Below, in pieces: positions 19,655-27,512 of a DNA stretch of 64,000 bases. This DNA is from Gaiellasilicea sp963789355 (lineage in GTDB: Bacteria; Actinomycetota; Thermoleophilia; Gaiellales; Gaiellaceae). Location: assembly GCA_963789355.1 (NCBI GenBank), contig CAWBKK010000003.1, positions 186,001 to 250,000 of the forward strand. The letters are read 5' to 3'. A program made the translations under genes and the position numbers. Every line of letters starts with the position of its first letter. The first letter of the stretch is position 1. Under the pieces are notes generated by a model. That model did no database searches, was not told where the DNA came from, and saw nothing but the letters and a program-made list of their open reading frames with translations.

Positions 19655-20278
19655 ATGCCCGAGGAGATCACCTGCCTGATCGTCGACGACCACGAGGTCG
19701 TGCGCGAAGGGCTGCGGCTCTCGCTCTCGCGGGCGCCGCACATCCGCGTGATCGGAGAGGCCTCCGACGGCGCCGGAGCGGTCGCTCTGGTCGAGCGCCG
19801 GCGGCCCCAGGTCGTGATCATGGACGTCCGGATGCCCGGGATGGACGGGCTCGAGGCGACGAAGCAGATCAAGGAGAAGGTGCCCGAGACGGCGGTGCTG
19901 ATCTTCACCGCCTACAGCGAGCGCTCGCTGCTCGGGCGGGGCCTCGAGTCGGGCGCGAAGGGCTACATCCTCAAGGAGGCGCCGCACGCGACGTTGCTGC
20001 GCGCGATCGAGAAGGTCGCCGGAGGCGAGAGCTTCGTCGACCCCGCTCTGATGCCGGCGTTCCTGACCGGCAAGGAGCAGAACGAGATGCTCACCTCGCG
20101 CGAGCGCGAGATCCTGCAACTGCTCGCCGACGGGATGTCGAACGCCGACGTCGCCGCCCGCCTCTTCATCAGCCAGGAGACGGTCAAGAGCCACGTCCGC
20201 CACATCCTCGCGAAGCTCGAGGCCGATACGCGGACACACGCGGTCGCGATCGCGCTGCGCGACGCGATCATCGACTGA
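19655..20278 (+). CDS. NarL/LuxR-family response regulator
   Basis: A 207-residue two-component regulator. The receiver domain has the acidic pair at Asp11-Asp12, the phosphoacceptor Asp57 (VVIMDVRMPGMDG) and the conserved Lys in GYILKEA. A LuxR-type HTH follows (LTSREREILQLLADGMSNADVAARL, then ETVKSHVRHILAKL). The stop shares one base with the next start (TGATG), so it is coupled to the histidine kinase, its likely partner. Confidence 0.95.
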   Translation: MPEEITCLIVDDHEVVREGLRLSLSRAPHIRVIGEASDGAGAVALVERRRPQVVIMDVRMPGMDGLEATKQIKEKVPETAVLIFTAYSERSLLGRGLESGAKGYILKEAPHATLLRAIEKVAGGESFVDPALMPAFLTGKEQNEMLTSREREILQLLADGMSNADVAARLFISQETVKSHVRHILAKLEADTRTHAVAIALRDAIID

Positions 20279-20934
20279 TGTCCGCGCGCGATGACGAGCG
20301 CGAGCGGCTCGTCGAGCGGATCATCACGGCCGAGCAGGACGAGCGGCGCCGGCTCGCACTCTTCCTCCACGACGGCCCGGTCCAGAACCTCGCCGGGATC
20401 GCGCTGATGCTCGACGCGGCGGTGCAGGCGATCGACGACGGCCGGCCCGAGGCGGCGCGCGGGATCATGGCGTCCGCGCTCGAACGCCACCGGGAGACGA
20501 TCCGCTCGCTCCGCGACCTCTCCTTCAACATCGAGCCGGTCGTCCTCCGCGACCAGGGGTTCGGCGCCGCCGTCGACGAGCTCGCAAACCAGCTCGGGAT
20601 GGAGCATCGCGTGCAGATCGAGGTCGACGTCGCGCCGGCGGCGCGGCTCGGCGAGAAGGAGCAAGTCGGCCTCTACCAGATCGTGCGCGAGTCGCTGAAC
20701 CAGGCGGTCCGGCGCGGGCCGCCCTCGAAGATCTCGGTCACGATCCAGGAGACGACGGCCGGCCAGATCGAGACGATCGTCGCCGACAACGGCACGGGCG
20801 AGCGGCGCACAGCTGCACTCGCGGCGATCGGCGAGCGCGCATCGACCCTGAACGGCCGCTTCTCGGTCGAGCAGGGAGCAGACGGGGGCACCGCGATCCG
20901 GGTCGTTCTTCCCGCCTACGCCGGGCGTCCGTAG
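20278..20934 (+). CDS. Short soluble histidine kinase (HisKA_3 type)
   Basis: A 218-residue kinase with no transmembrane or sensor domain. It starts almost at the dimerisation helix with the phosphorylated His31 in LFLHDGPVQNLAGIAL. The ATPase domain has the N box (VRESLNQAVRRG) and DNGTG as the G1 box; the G2 region (AIGERASTLNGRFSV) is weaker than usual. It is translationally coupled to the response regulator before it. The signal must come from a partner protein or be cytoplasmic. Confidence 0.85.
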   Translation: MSARDDERERLVERIITAEQDERRRLALFLHDGPVQNLAGIALMLDAAVQAIDDGRPEAARGIMASALERHRETIRSLRDLSFNIEPVVLRDQGFGAAVDELANQLGMEHRVQIEVDVAPAARLGEKEQVGLYQIVRESLNQAVRRGPPSKISVTIQETTAGQIETIVADNGTGERRTAALAAIGERASTLNGRFSVEQGADGGTAIRVVLPAYAGRP

Positions 20935-20968
20935 CCCGCGGCCGGGCTGCCGCTAGACTTCGCCGCCG

Positions 20969-21172
20969 ATGGAGAACGGCCACCACCAGCCCGGCGGGCA
21001 CCTGCTCTTCATCTGGTCGACGAACGGCTGGACGCTCCAGCAGCGCGACGGCGACGTCCCGGCCCTCGGCTCGACGGTGGAGGCCAATGAGACGCTCCTG
21101 CAGGTCAGCAAGATCGGCCCCTCGCCGCTCCCCGGCGACCGCCGCCCCTGCGCGTACACGCAGCTCGCCTAG
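20969..21172 (+). CDS. Small hypothetical protein
   Basis: A 67-residue soluble protein with no recognised domain (HLLFIWSTNGWTLQQRDGDVP). TAGACT lies nine bases before the ATG, the same layout as the response regulator gene. Its TAG stop lies inside a CTAG that also holds the stop of the convergent FAD gene. Codon use fits, so I regard it as real. Confidence 0.55.
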   Translation: MENGHHQPGGHLLFIWSTNGWTLQQRDGDVPALGSTVEANETLLQVSKIGPSPLPGDRRPCAYTQLA

Positions 21173-22237
21173 CGGGCGAGCGCGGTCTCGGCGGCAATGC
21201 GCCCGTAGACGAGTGCGGCAGCGAGGCCGCTGCCGTAGCCGCCGGTGAAGATGCCGCCGGCGTCCGCGCCTGCCGCGTAGAGGTCCTGGATCGGCGAGCC
21301 GCCGCTGTCGAGCACTCGCGCCCGGTCGTCGATGCGGACGCCGCCGATCGTGTGCGTCACCCCCGCGTAGACGCGCACGGCGAGGAACGGCGGCTCGGCG
21401 AGCTTCGGGGACTCCGGGAGCTCGAAGGGGAGCTCCTCCGCGGCGCGCACGTCCCCCCCGGCCGCACGCGCTGCCTCGACCATGTCGGCGACCGTGCGCT
21501 GCCGCACACGCTGACGCAGGGCACCCCCGTCGACGAGGTACCACGCCCGCCCTGCAGGGAAGCGCTGGACGATGTCGCTCTCGTGCCAGGCCGCGTCGCC
21601 GAGCTCCCGCCCTTCGTCGTCCAGGACGAGCGCGTGCCGGGCGTAGAGCTGCGAGGCACGAACGAAGTCGGCCTCCCCCACTGGGCCGGGGAGCGCGCGG
21701 CCGTAGAACTCGTCCATCCCCAGGGTCTGCGCCGAGCCGCGACCGCGAGCAAACGCGAGCCCGTCGCCCTCGCTCCACGGCGCCGCACGGAGCACGAGCC
21801 CGCGCTCGCGCGCCAGCTGCGCCGCGAACCCGCCGGTCGCGAGCACCTGCGCGTCCGAGAACGGCTCCGCCAGCCTCACGTCGCCGGCCTTCCGGACCAG
21901 CAGCTCGGTCAGCGCCCGCGGCTCGTAACGGCGGCCCACCGTGAGCGGATTCCCGGTCTCGCCCTGGACGGGCTCGATCCCGAGGCTCTCGAGCCAGTCG
22001 AGAGCGTCGTCCAGCTCCTCGATGATCCGGCTCTGCAGCCCCGGGTCGCCGTCGGGACAGTCCGCCCGGAAGCTCGGCAGGCGTGCGGTGACGCCAGATC
22101 ACGCCGCTCGAGAGCAGCATCGACCCGCCGGCGCGGTCACCCTTCTCGAAGACGACGGGTGTCGCACCCAGCTCGCGCGCTCGCGCCGCCGCGACGAGGC
22201 CGGCCATGCCGGCGCCGGCAATGACCAGCGTGGTCAG
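21169..22237 (-). pseudogene. FAD-dependent oxidoreductase (flavocytochrome c/KstD-like), frameshifted
   Basis: The N-terminal FAD-binding motif is VIAGAGMAGLVAAARARELG. The frame breaks near 22085-22100; the next frame continues LPSFRADCPDGDPGLQSR, then GETGNPLTVGRRYEP, and then the substrate and FAD parts ending YAGVTHTIGGVRID and YAAGADAGGIFTGGYGSG, typical of fumarate reductase/ketosteroid dehydrogenase flavoproteins. Dropping one C from CACCGCACG would join the parts. The best start is a CTG at 22237 overlapping the VOC stop by 4 bp (CTGA); no ATG or GTG fits. Substrate unknown. Confidence 0.8.
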
Positions 22238-22872
22238 GTGAGCGAGAAGGACGGCTTGTGCTCGACGTACTCGAGCTTCACGCGATCCGGGCCCCAGACG
22301 AAGAGCGCGAGCGTGTTCGGCGCATCGACGAGGTCGTCGATCTCGACTCCGAGCTCCACCGCCTCGGCCTGATGCTCGTCGACCGACTCCACCAGGACGC
22401 CGATGTGATTGAGCAGGGGCCGCTGCGGCGAGCCCGGGTCGCCCGGCCTCAGCTCGAGGTAGGCGCCGCCGACCTCCAGCCGGCCGTCGCCAACCGGCGT
22501 GAAGCCGAGCCGCTCCCACCCGCGCGCCGCCGCCTCGGGGTCCTTGGCGAGCAGTGCGACATGATCGAGGTCGAGCTCCGAGTCCGTTTCCGCCTCGACG
22601 AGCACGAGCTCGAGTCCTTCCCCGAGGTCGACGAAGGGCTCACGGCCGTCGAGCGAGGACACGCGCAGCCCGATCCGGCCGAGCGCGCCGCGCTCGCGCG
22701 GCCCTTCGGCGTCGAAGAGCGTCAGCTTTCCCCGCCGGGCGTCGGCGCCGAGCAGCGTGAAGCGCTCGGTCTGCTCGATCGCGCGCAGTCCGAGCCGGTC
22801 GATCGCGATCGCGGCCATCCGCTCGCGATCGGCGACATAGAGCGCAACATGATCGAGCGTGAGCGGCTGCAC
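22234..22872 (-). CDS. VOC (glyoxalase/dioxygenase-like) protein
   Basis: About 212 residues with two vicinal-oxygen-chelate modules. The first is LTLDHVALYVADRERMAAIAIDRLGL, ending near GLELVLVEAE; the second is LDLDHVALLAKDPEAAARGWERLG, then LLNHIGVLVES and RVKLEYVEH. The His and Glu residues expected to bind metal are present. The GTG at 22872 lies six bases after TATCCT and is preferred to the TTG just before it. It is coupled to the FAD gene downstream. Confidence 0.88.
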   Translation of the reverse strand: MQPLTLDHVALYVADRERMAAIAIDRLGLRAIEQTERFTLLGADARRGKLTLFDAEGPRERGALGRIGLRVSSLDGREPFVDLGEGLELVLVEAETDSELDLDHVALLAKDPEAAARGWERLGFTPVGDGRLEVGGAYLELRPGDPGSPQRPLLNHIGVLVESVDEHQAEAVELGVEIDDLVDAPNTLALFVWGPDRVKLEYVEHKPSFSLT

Positions 22873-22878
22873 CAAGCG

Positions 22879-22884
22879 AGGATA
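22879..22884 (-). promoter_or_regulatory. -10 box for the VOC gene
   Basis: TATCCT on the minus strand, ending six bases before the GTG at 22872; identical in sequence and spacing to the radical SAM -10 box, pointing to a leaderless mRNA. Confidence 0.45.
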
Positions 22885-22900
22885 GCCGCAGCGAGCCTGC

Positions 22901-23236
22901 CTACTTCCGTCGATCGACCGCCCGCTGGAGCTGCTCCTTCGTCAACTTCGAGCGGCCTTCGATCTTCAGCCGCTTCGCCTCTTCGTAGAGCTGGTCGCGC
23001 GTCCGTCCCTTCGGGCGGCCCGTGCCGGAGCGAAGCCCTCCACGCCGGCTCGAGGAGATGTCGGTGCGCGAGAGCTCGGACGACGTCTTGGCCTCCCCCG
23101 CTCGTGCGCGCTCCTTGTTCACCGTCCGCGCGGCGATCTCCTCCGCCTTGTCCTCGGACGTACCCCGGTCCTCGAGGCTGTCCTTGATGTGCTCGTACTG
23201 GCGCTCCCGTTTCGCGCTCCAGGCTTTCGGAGGCAT
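22901..23236 (-). CDS. Small basic protein with Rho N-terminal-like tail
   Basis: About 111 residues. The N-terminal half (WSAKRERQYEHIKDSL, then EEIAARTVNKERAR) is the pattern often annotated as plasmid stabilisation protein in actinobacteria. The C-terminal half (RTRDQLYEEAKRLKIEGRSK, ending LTKEQLQRAVDRRK) resembles a Rho_N/SAP-like helical nucleic-acid-binding motif. A strong AGAAGGAGG stands about ten bases before the ATG at 23236, one of the few clear ribosome binding sites in the window. It probably binds DNA or RNA. Confidence 0.75.
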   Translation of the reverse strand: MPPKAWSAKRERQYEHIKDSLEDRGTSEDKAEEIAARTVNKERARAGEAKTSSELSRTDISSSRRGGLRSGTGRPKGRTRDQLYEEAKRLKIEGRSKLTKEQLQRAVDRRK

Positions 23237-23291
23237 GTCCGACCCCTCCTTCTGTTGGTGACGGAGGATCCGTTCCCGCTTTCGGCGTGTG

Positions 23292-23603
23292 TTATTCCGC
23301 GTTGAGCGGCGGGTTTTGGACGTCGTGCTCGGTCGCGTACGCATCCACGAGCGGATTCAGCGCGACAGGGCCTTCCGAGTACGCATAGTTGATCTTGACG
23401 AACGGCTCCCATTTGTCCGGGAGTGCGTCCTCGGGGAAGATCGCCTCGACCGGGCACTCAGGCTCGCAGGCGCCGCAGTCGATGCACTCCTCGGGATCGA
23501 TGATCAGCATCCGGTCGAATTCGTGGATGCAATCGACCGGGCAGACGTCGACGCAGGAGAGGTCTTTGATGTCGATGCAGGGCTCGGCGATGATGTACGT
23601 CAC
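23292..23603 (-). CDS. fdxA: 7Fe (3Fe-4S/4Fe-4S) ferredoxin
   Basis: A 103-residue ferredoxin. The first cluster ligands are in CIDIKDLSCVDVCPVDCIHE and the second in CIDCGACEPECPVEAIF; the pattern and the C-terminal extension match FdxA of actinobacteria. It carries low-potential electrons in the cytoplasm. The GTG at 23603 is eight bases after TAGACT. It stands alone, so the redox partner is not evident. Confidence 0.93.
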   Translation of the reverse strand: MTYIIAEPCIDIKDLSCVDVCPVDCIHEFDRMLIIDPEECIDCGACEPECPVEAIFPEDALPDKWEPFVKINYAYSEGPVALNPLVDAYATEHDVQNPPLNAE

Positions 23604-23627
23604 GGCGGCTGAGTCTACCCAGCGGAG

Positions 23628-23942
23628 TCAGACGAGAGGCGCGGTCAGCTCGGCCACGATCTCGGGAACCCGCTCCACGAGCGCCGATTTGACGATCACC
23701 TGGTCGAACCCCGCCGTGTGCGCGCGCTGGAGGCCCGACTTGTCGGTGTGGTTCGTGAAGCCGACGATCGGAATGTCCGGCCACGAGTCGACGACCTCCT
23801 CCGGCTCGACGCGCGCGATGTCGACGATGACGAGGTCGGGCGGGTCGACGCTGTCGGTGGTGACCAGATGGTGGCCCGCGAGCAGGGCCTCGAGCTTCCC
23901 CCGGAAGAAGAGATCGACCCCTGCGAGCAGGATGGTCGCCAC
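23628..23942 (-). CDS. Receiver-like protein lacking the acidic pair
   Basis: A 104-residue single-domain protein with the response-regulator fold (LVIVDIARVEPEE, IPIVGFTNHTDKSGL, FDQVIVKSALVERV). The Asp in VIVDI and the Lys in VIVKS keep the phosphoacceptor and lysine positions, but the N-terminal acidic pair is replaced (LLAGVDLFF), so phosphorylation is doubtful. It lies between the ferredoxin and the CcdA gene and may be a protein-interaction module. Confidence 0.7.
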   Translation of the reverse strand: MATILLAGVDLFFRGKLEALLAGHHLVTTDSVDPPDLVIVDIARVEPEEVVDSWPDIPIVGFTNHTDKSGLQRAHTAGFDQVIVKSALVERVPEIVAELTAPLV

Positions 23943-23975
23943 GACCGCGAATCTATCAGCGACGAGCGCCCTTTC

Positions 23976-24692
23976 CTACCCGGCGATTCCGATCGCGTCG
24001 AACAGCCGGTTCAGGTACACGCGCAGTCGCCAGAACTCCCCGGCGAAGAGGAGCGCGCCGAGCGCGACCAGGATCAGGCCGCTGACGAACTGAATCGCGA
24101 CGTAGTGGTCCCGGACCCGGCGGAAGACGCCCATCGCGGGCACGAAGAGCGCGGCGGCGATGAGGAAGGGGACGGCGAGGCCGAGCGCGTAGACGGCAAG
24201 CAGGAGCGAGCCTTCCCAGACGGTGCTGGAATCGCCTGCGAGCACGAGGATCGAGCCGAGCACCGGGCCGATGCACGGCGCGGCGCAGATCGCGAAGGCG
24301 CCGCCGAGCAGGAAGCCCGAGCCGCGCCTCCGCGCGTCCTGAACGAGGCCGGCGCCGAGAAGTCGTTGCGGCCAGGGGAGCAGGCCCATGAACGCGAAGC
24401 CGAAGACGATCAGGACGAAACCGGCGATCTGCTCCATCAGGAACTGGTCGTTTGTGAACGAGAGGCCGACCGCGGCCGCACCGGCGCCGAGGAGGACGAA
24501 CACCGCGACGAGCCCCGCCACGAACGGCAGGCTGGAGCGGAGGACGCGCCGCGACGAGCCGGGGTCGCCGAGGCGCTCCGCCTCGACGGATGAGATCGCC
24601 GAGAGGTAGCCCGGAACGAGCGGGAGCACGCACGGCGCGAGGAAGGAGAGGAAGCCGGCGCCGAAGGCGACGAGGGCTGCCGTCCCGCTCAT
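23976..24692 (-). CDS. ccdA: CcdA-like thiol-disulfide transporter
   Basis: A 238-residue membrane protein with six hydrophobic segments. The two redox cysteines are in FLAPCVLPLVPGYLS and CAAPCIGPVLGSIL, as in CcdA/DsbD. It passes electrons from cytoplasmic thioredoxin across the membrane to TlpA- or CcmH-like thiol proteins. The ATG at 24692 is seven bases after the CcmH stop, and the three genes form one operon for cytochrome c maturation or general extracytoplasmic thiol reduction. Confidence 0.92.
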   Translation of the reverse strand: MSGTAALVAFGAGFLSFLAPCVLPLVPGYLSAISSVEAERLGDPGSSRRVLRSSLPFVAGLVAVFVLLGAGAAAVGLSFTNDQFLMEQIAGFVLIVFGFAFMGLLPWPQRLLGAGLVQDARRRGSGFLLGGAFAICAAPCIGPVLGSILVLAGDSSTVWEGSLLLAVYALGLAVPFLIAAALFVPAMGVFRRVRDHYVAIQFVSGLILVALGALLFAGEFWRLRVYLNRLFDAIGIAG

Positions 24693-24699
24693 GGGCCGC

Positions 24700-25152
24700 T
24701 CACGGCTCGTAGCGGGCGAGCTCGTCGTCGAGCCGCCGCTCCAGCCCTGGATCCAGTGGCGCGGGATCGAGGGGCCCCGGCTCGGAGGGCTCGCGCCGGC
24801 TCCACTTCCAGGCGAGCGCGCCGACGACGACCCCGCCGAGGACGATCCCGGCAAGGGGCAGCAGCCACGCGATCAGCTCGAAGCCTCGCTTCGGCGGCAC
24901 CGCGAGCACGGCCGGGCCGAAGTCGGCGACGAGCGCCGACTTGATCTCGCTCTTCGTGTCGCCGGCGGCGATCCGCTCGCGAATGAATGCCTTCATCCGC
25001 AGCGCAACCGGGGCGTTCGAGGTGTCGAGCGTGGTGTCGCAGACCGGGCAGACGAGCTCGGACTCGAGCTCGGCGGGGGTCGGGCTCTGCTCGCTCGCGG
25101 CCGCAGGCGCCGCGAGCACGAGCGCAACGAGCAGGGAGGCTGCGGCCCTCAC
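24700..25152 (-). CDS. CcmH-like cytochrome c maturation protein
   Basis: About 150 residues: a signal peptide, a CcmH domain with the redox motif LVCPVCDTTL, then NAPVALRMKAFIRERIAAG, then DFGPAVLAVPPKRG, a single transmembrane helix and a charged tail. It reduces apocytochrome c before haem attachment. The GTG at 25152 overlaps the thioredoxin gene's stop by 4 bp. CcmF and other Ccm genes are not in the window. Confidence 0.85.
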   Translation of the reverse strand: MRAAASLLVALVLAAPAAASEQSPTPAELESELVCPVCDTTLDTSNAPVALRMKAFIRERIAAGDTKSEIKSALVADFGPAVLAVPPKRGFELIAWLLPLAGIVLGGVVVGALAWKWSRREPSEPGPLDPAPLDPGLERRLDDELARYEP

Positions 25153-25700
25153 GCCGGGGCGAGAGCGCGCCGGATCGCCGCGTCGATCTCGTCCGCGTCC
25201 TCGACCGCACCGGCGATCCGGTAGACGACCTTGCCGTTCGCGTCGACGACGTACGTCTCCGGGAACGCCTTGACGCCGTAGCGCCCGACCGTCGAGCCCT
25301 TGCCGTCGTAGACGTTCGGATAGGTGACGCCGTAGCGGGCGAGGAAGTCCCGGGCATCGCCGCGGAAGTCCTTCACGTCGACGCCGACGAAGGCGACGTC
25401 CTTCGCCGCCCACCGCTTGGCAGCCGCCTCGAGGACCGGGGCCTCGTCCTTGCACGGCCCGCACCAGGAGGCCCAGAAGTTGAGCACGACCGGCTTGCCT
25501 CGGAGCGAGCGCAGCGAGAGCTCACCCTTCCCGTCCAGCCGCTCGAGCGCGAACTGCGGCGCAGTCGGCGTGCCGCCGCGGCTGAGCTCCGAGGTGACCT
25601 CGCTCTCGCCCTGGGCGAGCTTCCAGCCGAGCAGGCCGAGCAGCGCCGCCACAACCGCCACGGCCGCGACCTGGGCTGCGAGCCGGAGCCGGCCGCTCAT
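25149..25700 (-). CDS. TlpA/ResA-like thioredoxin, membrane anchored
   Basis: A 183-residue protein with an N-terminal membrane anchor (AAVAVVAALLGLLGWKLA), then a redoxin domain with the active site FWASWCGPCKDEAPVLE and the cis-proline region AFPETYVVDANGKVV. It acts outside the membrane as a thiol reductant, fed by the CcdA-like protein in the same operon. It overlaps the CcmH-like gene by 4 bp. Confidence 0.92.
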   Translation of the reverse strand: MSGRLRLAAQVAAVAVVAALLGLLGWKLAQGESEVTSELSRGGTPTAPQFALERLDGKGELSLRSLRGKPVVLNFWASWCGPCKDEAPVLEAAAKRWAAKDVAFVGVDVKDFRGDARDFLARYGVTYPNVYDGKGSTVGRYGVKAFPETYVVDANGKVVYRIAGAVEDADEIDAAIRRALAPA

Positions 25701-25734
25701 GGGGCGATCTTCGCCTCATGAGCGCGAGCGACGG

Positions 25735-26796
25735 TCACCGGACGATGTAGACGGGCGTACCGACGTCGACCTGGTTGAACAACCACTCGACCTCGGGGAT
25801 CAGCATCCGGATGCAGCCGTGCGAGACGGAGTAGCCGATCGAGGCCGGGTCGGGCGTGCCGTGGATCCCGACGGCGGGTGCCGAAATCCCCATCCAGCGC
25901 GTGCCGAGCGGGTTCCCCGGGCCCGGCGGAATCGGCTGCGCGTCCTTGGCCCAGTCGGACTGAGGCGGATACCACCACGGATTCCGCCACTTGACGATGA
26001 TCTGGAACTTGCCCAGCGGGGTCGGGTAGCGCGAGGCGCCGGTTGCGACCCCGAACGTGCGGCGCAGCTTCATCCCGTCGTAGAGATTGAGCTTGTTCGA
26101 GCCGCGGCGGATCACGATCACGTCGCCGATCGACGCCCGCGTCGTCTGTGGCATGCGCGCTTCGGTCTGGAGCGCGATCGGCTCGCGGGCGTGCGTCTTG
26201 AGACTGCGGAAGAGATCGCGCACGGCGGTTGCCTGGCGCAGCCGCCGGCCGGGGTGCTCCTTGCTCACGAACGGCTTGCCGTTCCGCAAGGACAGCTCCG
26301 AGTCGACGGACGCCCGGTCGAAGCGGCGTGCGAGCCCAGCGACGTACCGCTCGATCCGCGGCAGCGGCGCCGCGACCTTGAGGGGCACGTTCGCTCCCGG
26401 CCTGACGATGCGGGCGCGCTTGATCGCGTCGCCGACGTACGCGGCGGCGCCCAACTGCTGCGGCGTCGCCCGGAGCGAGACCTTGCCGAGCGTGAGCGCG
26501 ACGGGCCGAGCGAAGAAGGCCTTGACCAGCGCGGTCGCCGCCGCAGGCGAGAGCCCGCCGACGAGCACCTCCCCGCCCACGGTGACGCCTGCCGGGATCG
26601 TGGTCGGGCGAGGCGGGGGCGGCGTCGTCGTGGTGGTCGGCGTGGTCGTCGTCGTCGGCGGCGGCGGGGCAGTGGTCGTCCCCGTCGTCGTCCCCTCCTG
26701 CGCGCCGGCAGAGGGCGTCCCGACCAGCAGTCCGGCCGCGAGCACACCCGCGCCAAGACAGGCCAGGAGCAGGGCAAATGAGAGTCCTCGCCTCAC
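25735..26796 (-). CDS. L,D-transpeptidase (YkuD) with N-terminal linker
   Basis: A 353-residue secreted or anchored enzyme that makes 3-3 cross-links in peptidoglycan. After a signal segment comes a long Thr/Pro repeat linker (about 36-70), then a peptidoglycan-binding-like region (about 75-210), then the YkuD domain with IHGTPDPASIGYSVSHGCIRM, which has the catalytic Cys and the upstream His. Its start overlaps the phosphodiesterase stop by 4 bp. Confidence 0.93.
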   Translation of the reverse strand: MRRGLSFALLLACLGAGVLAAGLLVGTPSAGAQEGTTTGTTTAPPPPTTTTTPTTTTTPPPPRPTTIPAGVTVGGEVLVGGLSPAAATALVKAFFARPVALTLGKVSLRATPQQLGAAAYVGDAIKRARIVRPGANVPLKVAAPLPRIERYVAGLARRFDRASVDSELSLRNGKPFVSKEHPGRRLRQATAVRDLFRSLKTHAREPIALQTEARMPQTTRASIGDVIVIRRGSNKLNLYDGMKLRRTFGVATGASRYPTPLGKFQIIVKWRNPWWYPPQSDWAKDAQPIPPGPGNPLGTRWMGISAPAVGIHGTPDPASIGYSVSHGCIRMLIPEVEWLFNQVDVGTPVYIVR

Positions 26797-27512
26797 GGCG
26801 CCAGTGTAGCCACGCCCGAAAAGATCCTGGGATCATTCGTGATCACTGCATCGACGCCGGCCGCCTCGAGCCGAGCGAGCTCGTCGGGGTGGTCGACCGT
26901 CCACGCCCAGACAGCCGCTCCGGCCGCGTGCGCGCGAGCGACGGCGGCAGGTGAGACGACCGCGTGCTGCAGCATCAGCGCCCGTGCTTGCGAGCGCGCG
27001 ATCATCGGCTGGATGCGCGCCACGACCGCGCGGCGGAGCGCCAGCGTGCCCAGCCGAATCGCCGGCTTCATCCCCCGCCGCTTCGAGACGCCGTACCGAT
27101 CCTCGGGGTAGGTGAAGCCGATCGGAAGCTGCGGTGCGTACGCAGCGATCGCGTGCAGGCTCGGCAGGTGGAACGAGCTGACCACCGTTCGCTCGAACAG
27201 CCCGTGCCGGGCGAGCGCGGCCGCGACCTCGTCCAGACGCGTCGTCAGCTTCAAGTCGACGTGCAGGGCGGCGTCGTTGCCGGCGAAGAAGGCGAGCGCG
27301 TCCTCGAGCGTGGCCGGATCGGGGTCGAGCTCGGCGAGCGAGTGGCCGAGCACGAGCGGACCATCGGCGCGCGCGAGCACGTCGAACTCGATCGCGTCGA
27401 CGCCGTGCTCGAGCGCCACCTCGAACGAGCGCAGCGTGTTCTCGGGCGCGAGGTGCGCCGCGCCCCGGTGGCCGACCCGGATCAAGGGCCCGTCTGCGCG
27501 GAGAAGCCTCAT
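26793..27512 (-). CDS. Glycerophosphodiester phosphodiesterase
   Basis: A 239-residue GDPD-family enzyme: VGHRGAAHLAPENTLRSFE (catalytic His and Arg-Gly), EFDVLARADGPLVLGH (metal ligands), HVDLKL and WTVDHPDELARLEAAGVDAV near the end. It hydrolyses glycerophosphodiesters to glycerol-3-phosphate and an alcohol. It overlaps its upstream and downstream neighbours by 4 bp each, so lipid-headgroup turnover is co-expressed with the L,D-transpeptidase. Confidence 0.92.
   Translation of the reverse strand: MRLLRADGPLIRVGHRGAAHLAPENTLRSFEVALEHGVDAIEFDVLARADGPLVLGHSLAELDPDPATLEDALAFFAGNDAALHVDLKLTTRLDEVAAALARHGLFERTVVSSFHLPSLHAIAAYAPQLPIGFTYPEDRYGVSKRRGMKPAIRLGTLALRRAVVARIQPMIARSQARALMLQHAVVSPAAVARAHAAGAAVWAWTVDHPDELARLEAAGVDAVITNDPRIFSGVATLAP

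Noticed and set aside
20278..20934. Loss of kinase activity in the short histidine kinase
   Set aside because: The G2 region is weak, but the phosphorylated His, the N box and DNGTG are intact, so an active kinase remains the simplest reading.
26590..26700. Tandem GTC/GGT-type repeat
   Set aside because: It encodes the Thr/Pro linker of the L,D-transpeptidase and is a normal low-complexity spacer.
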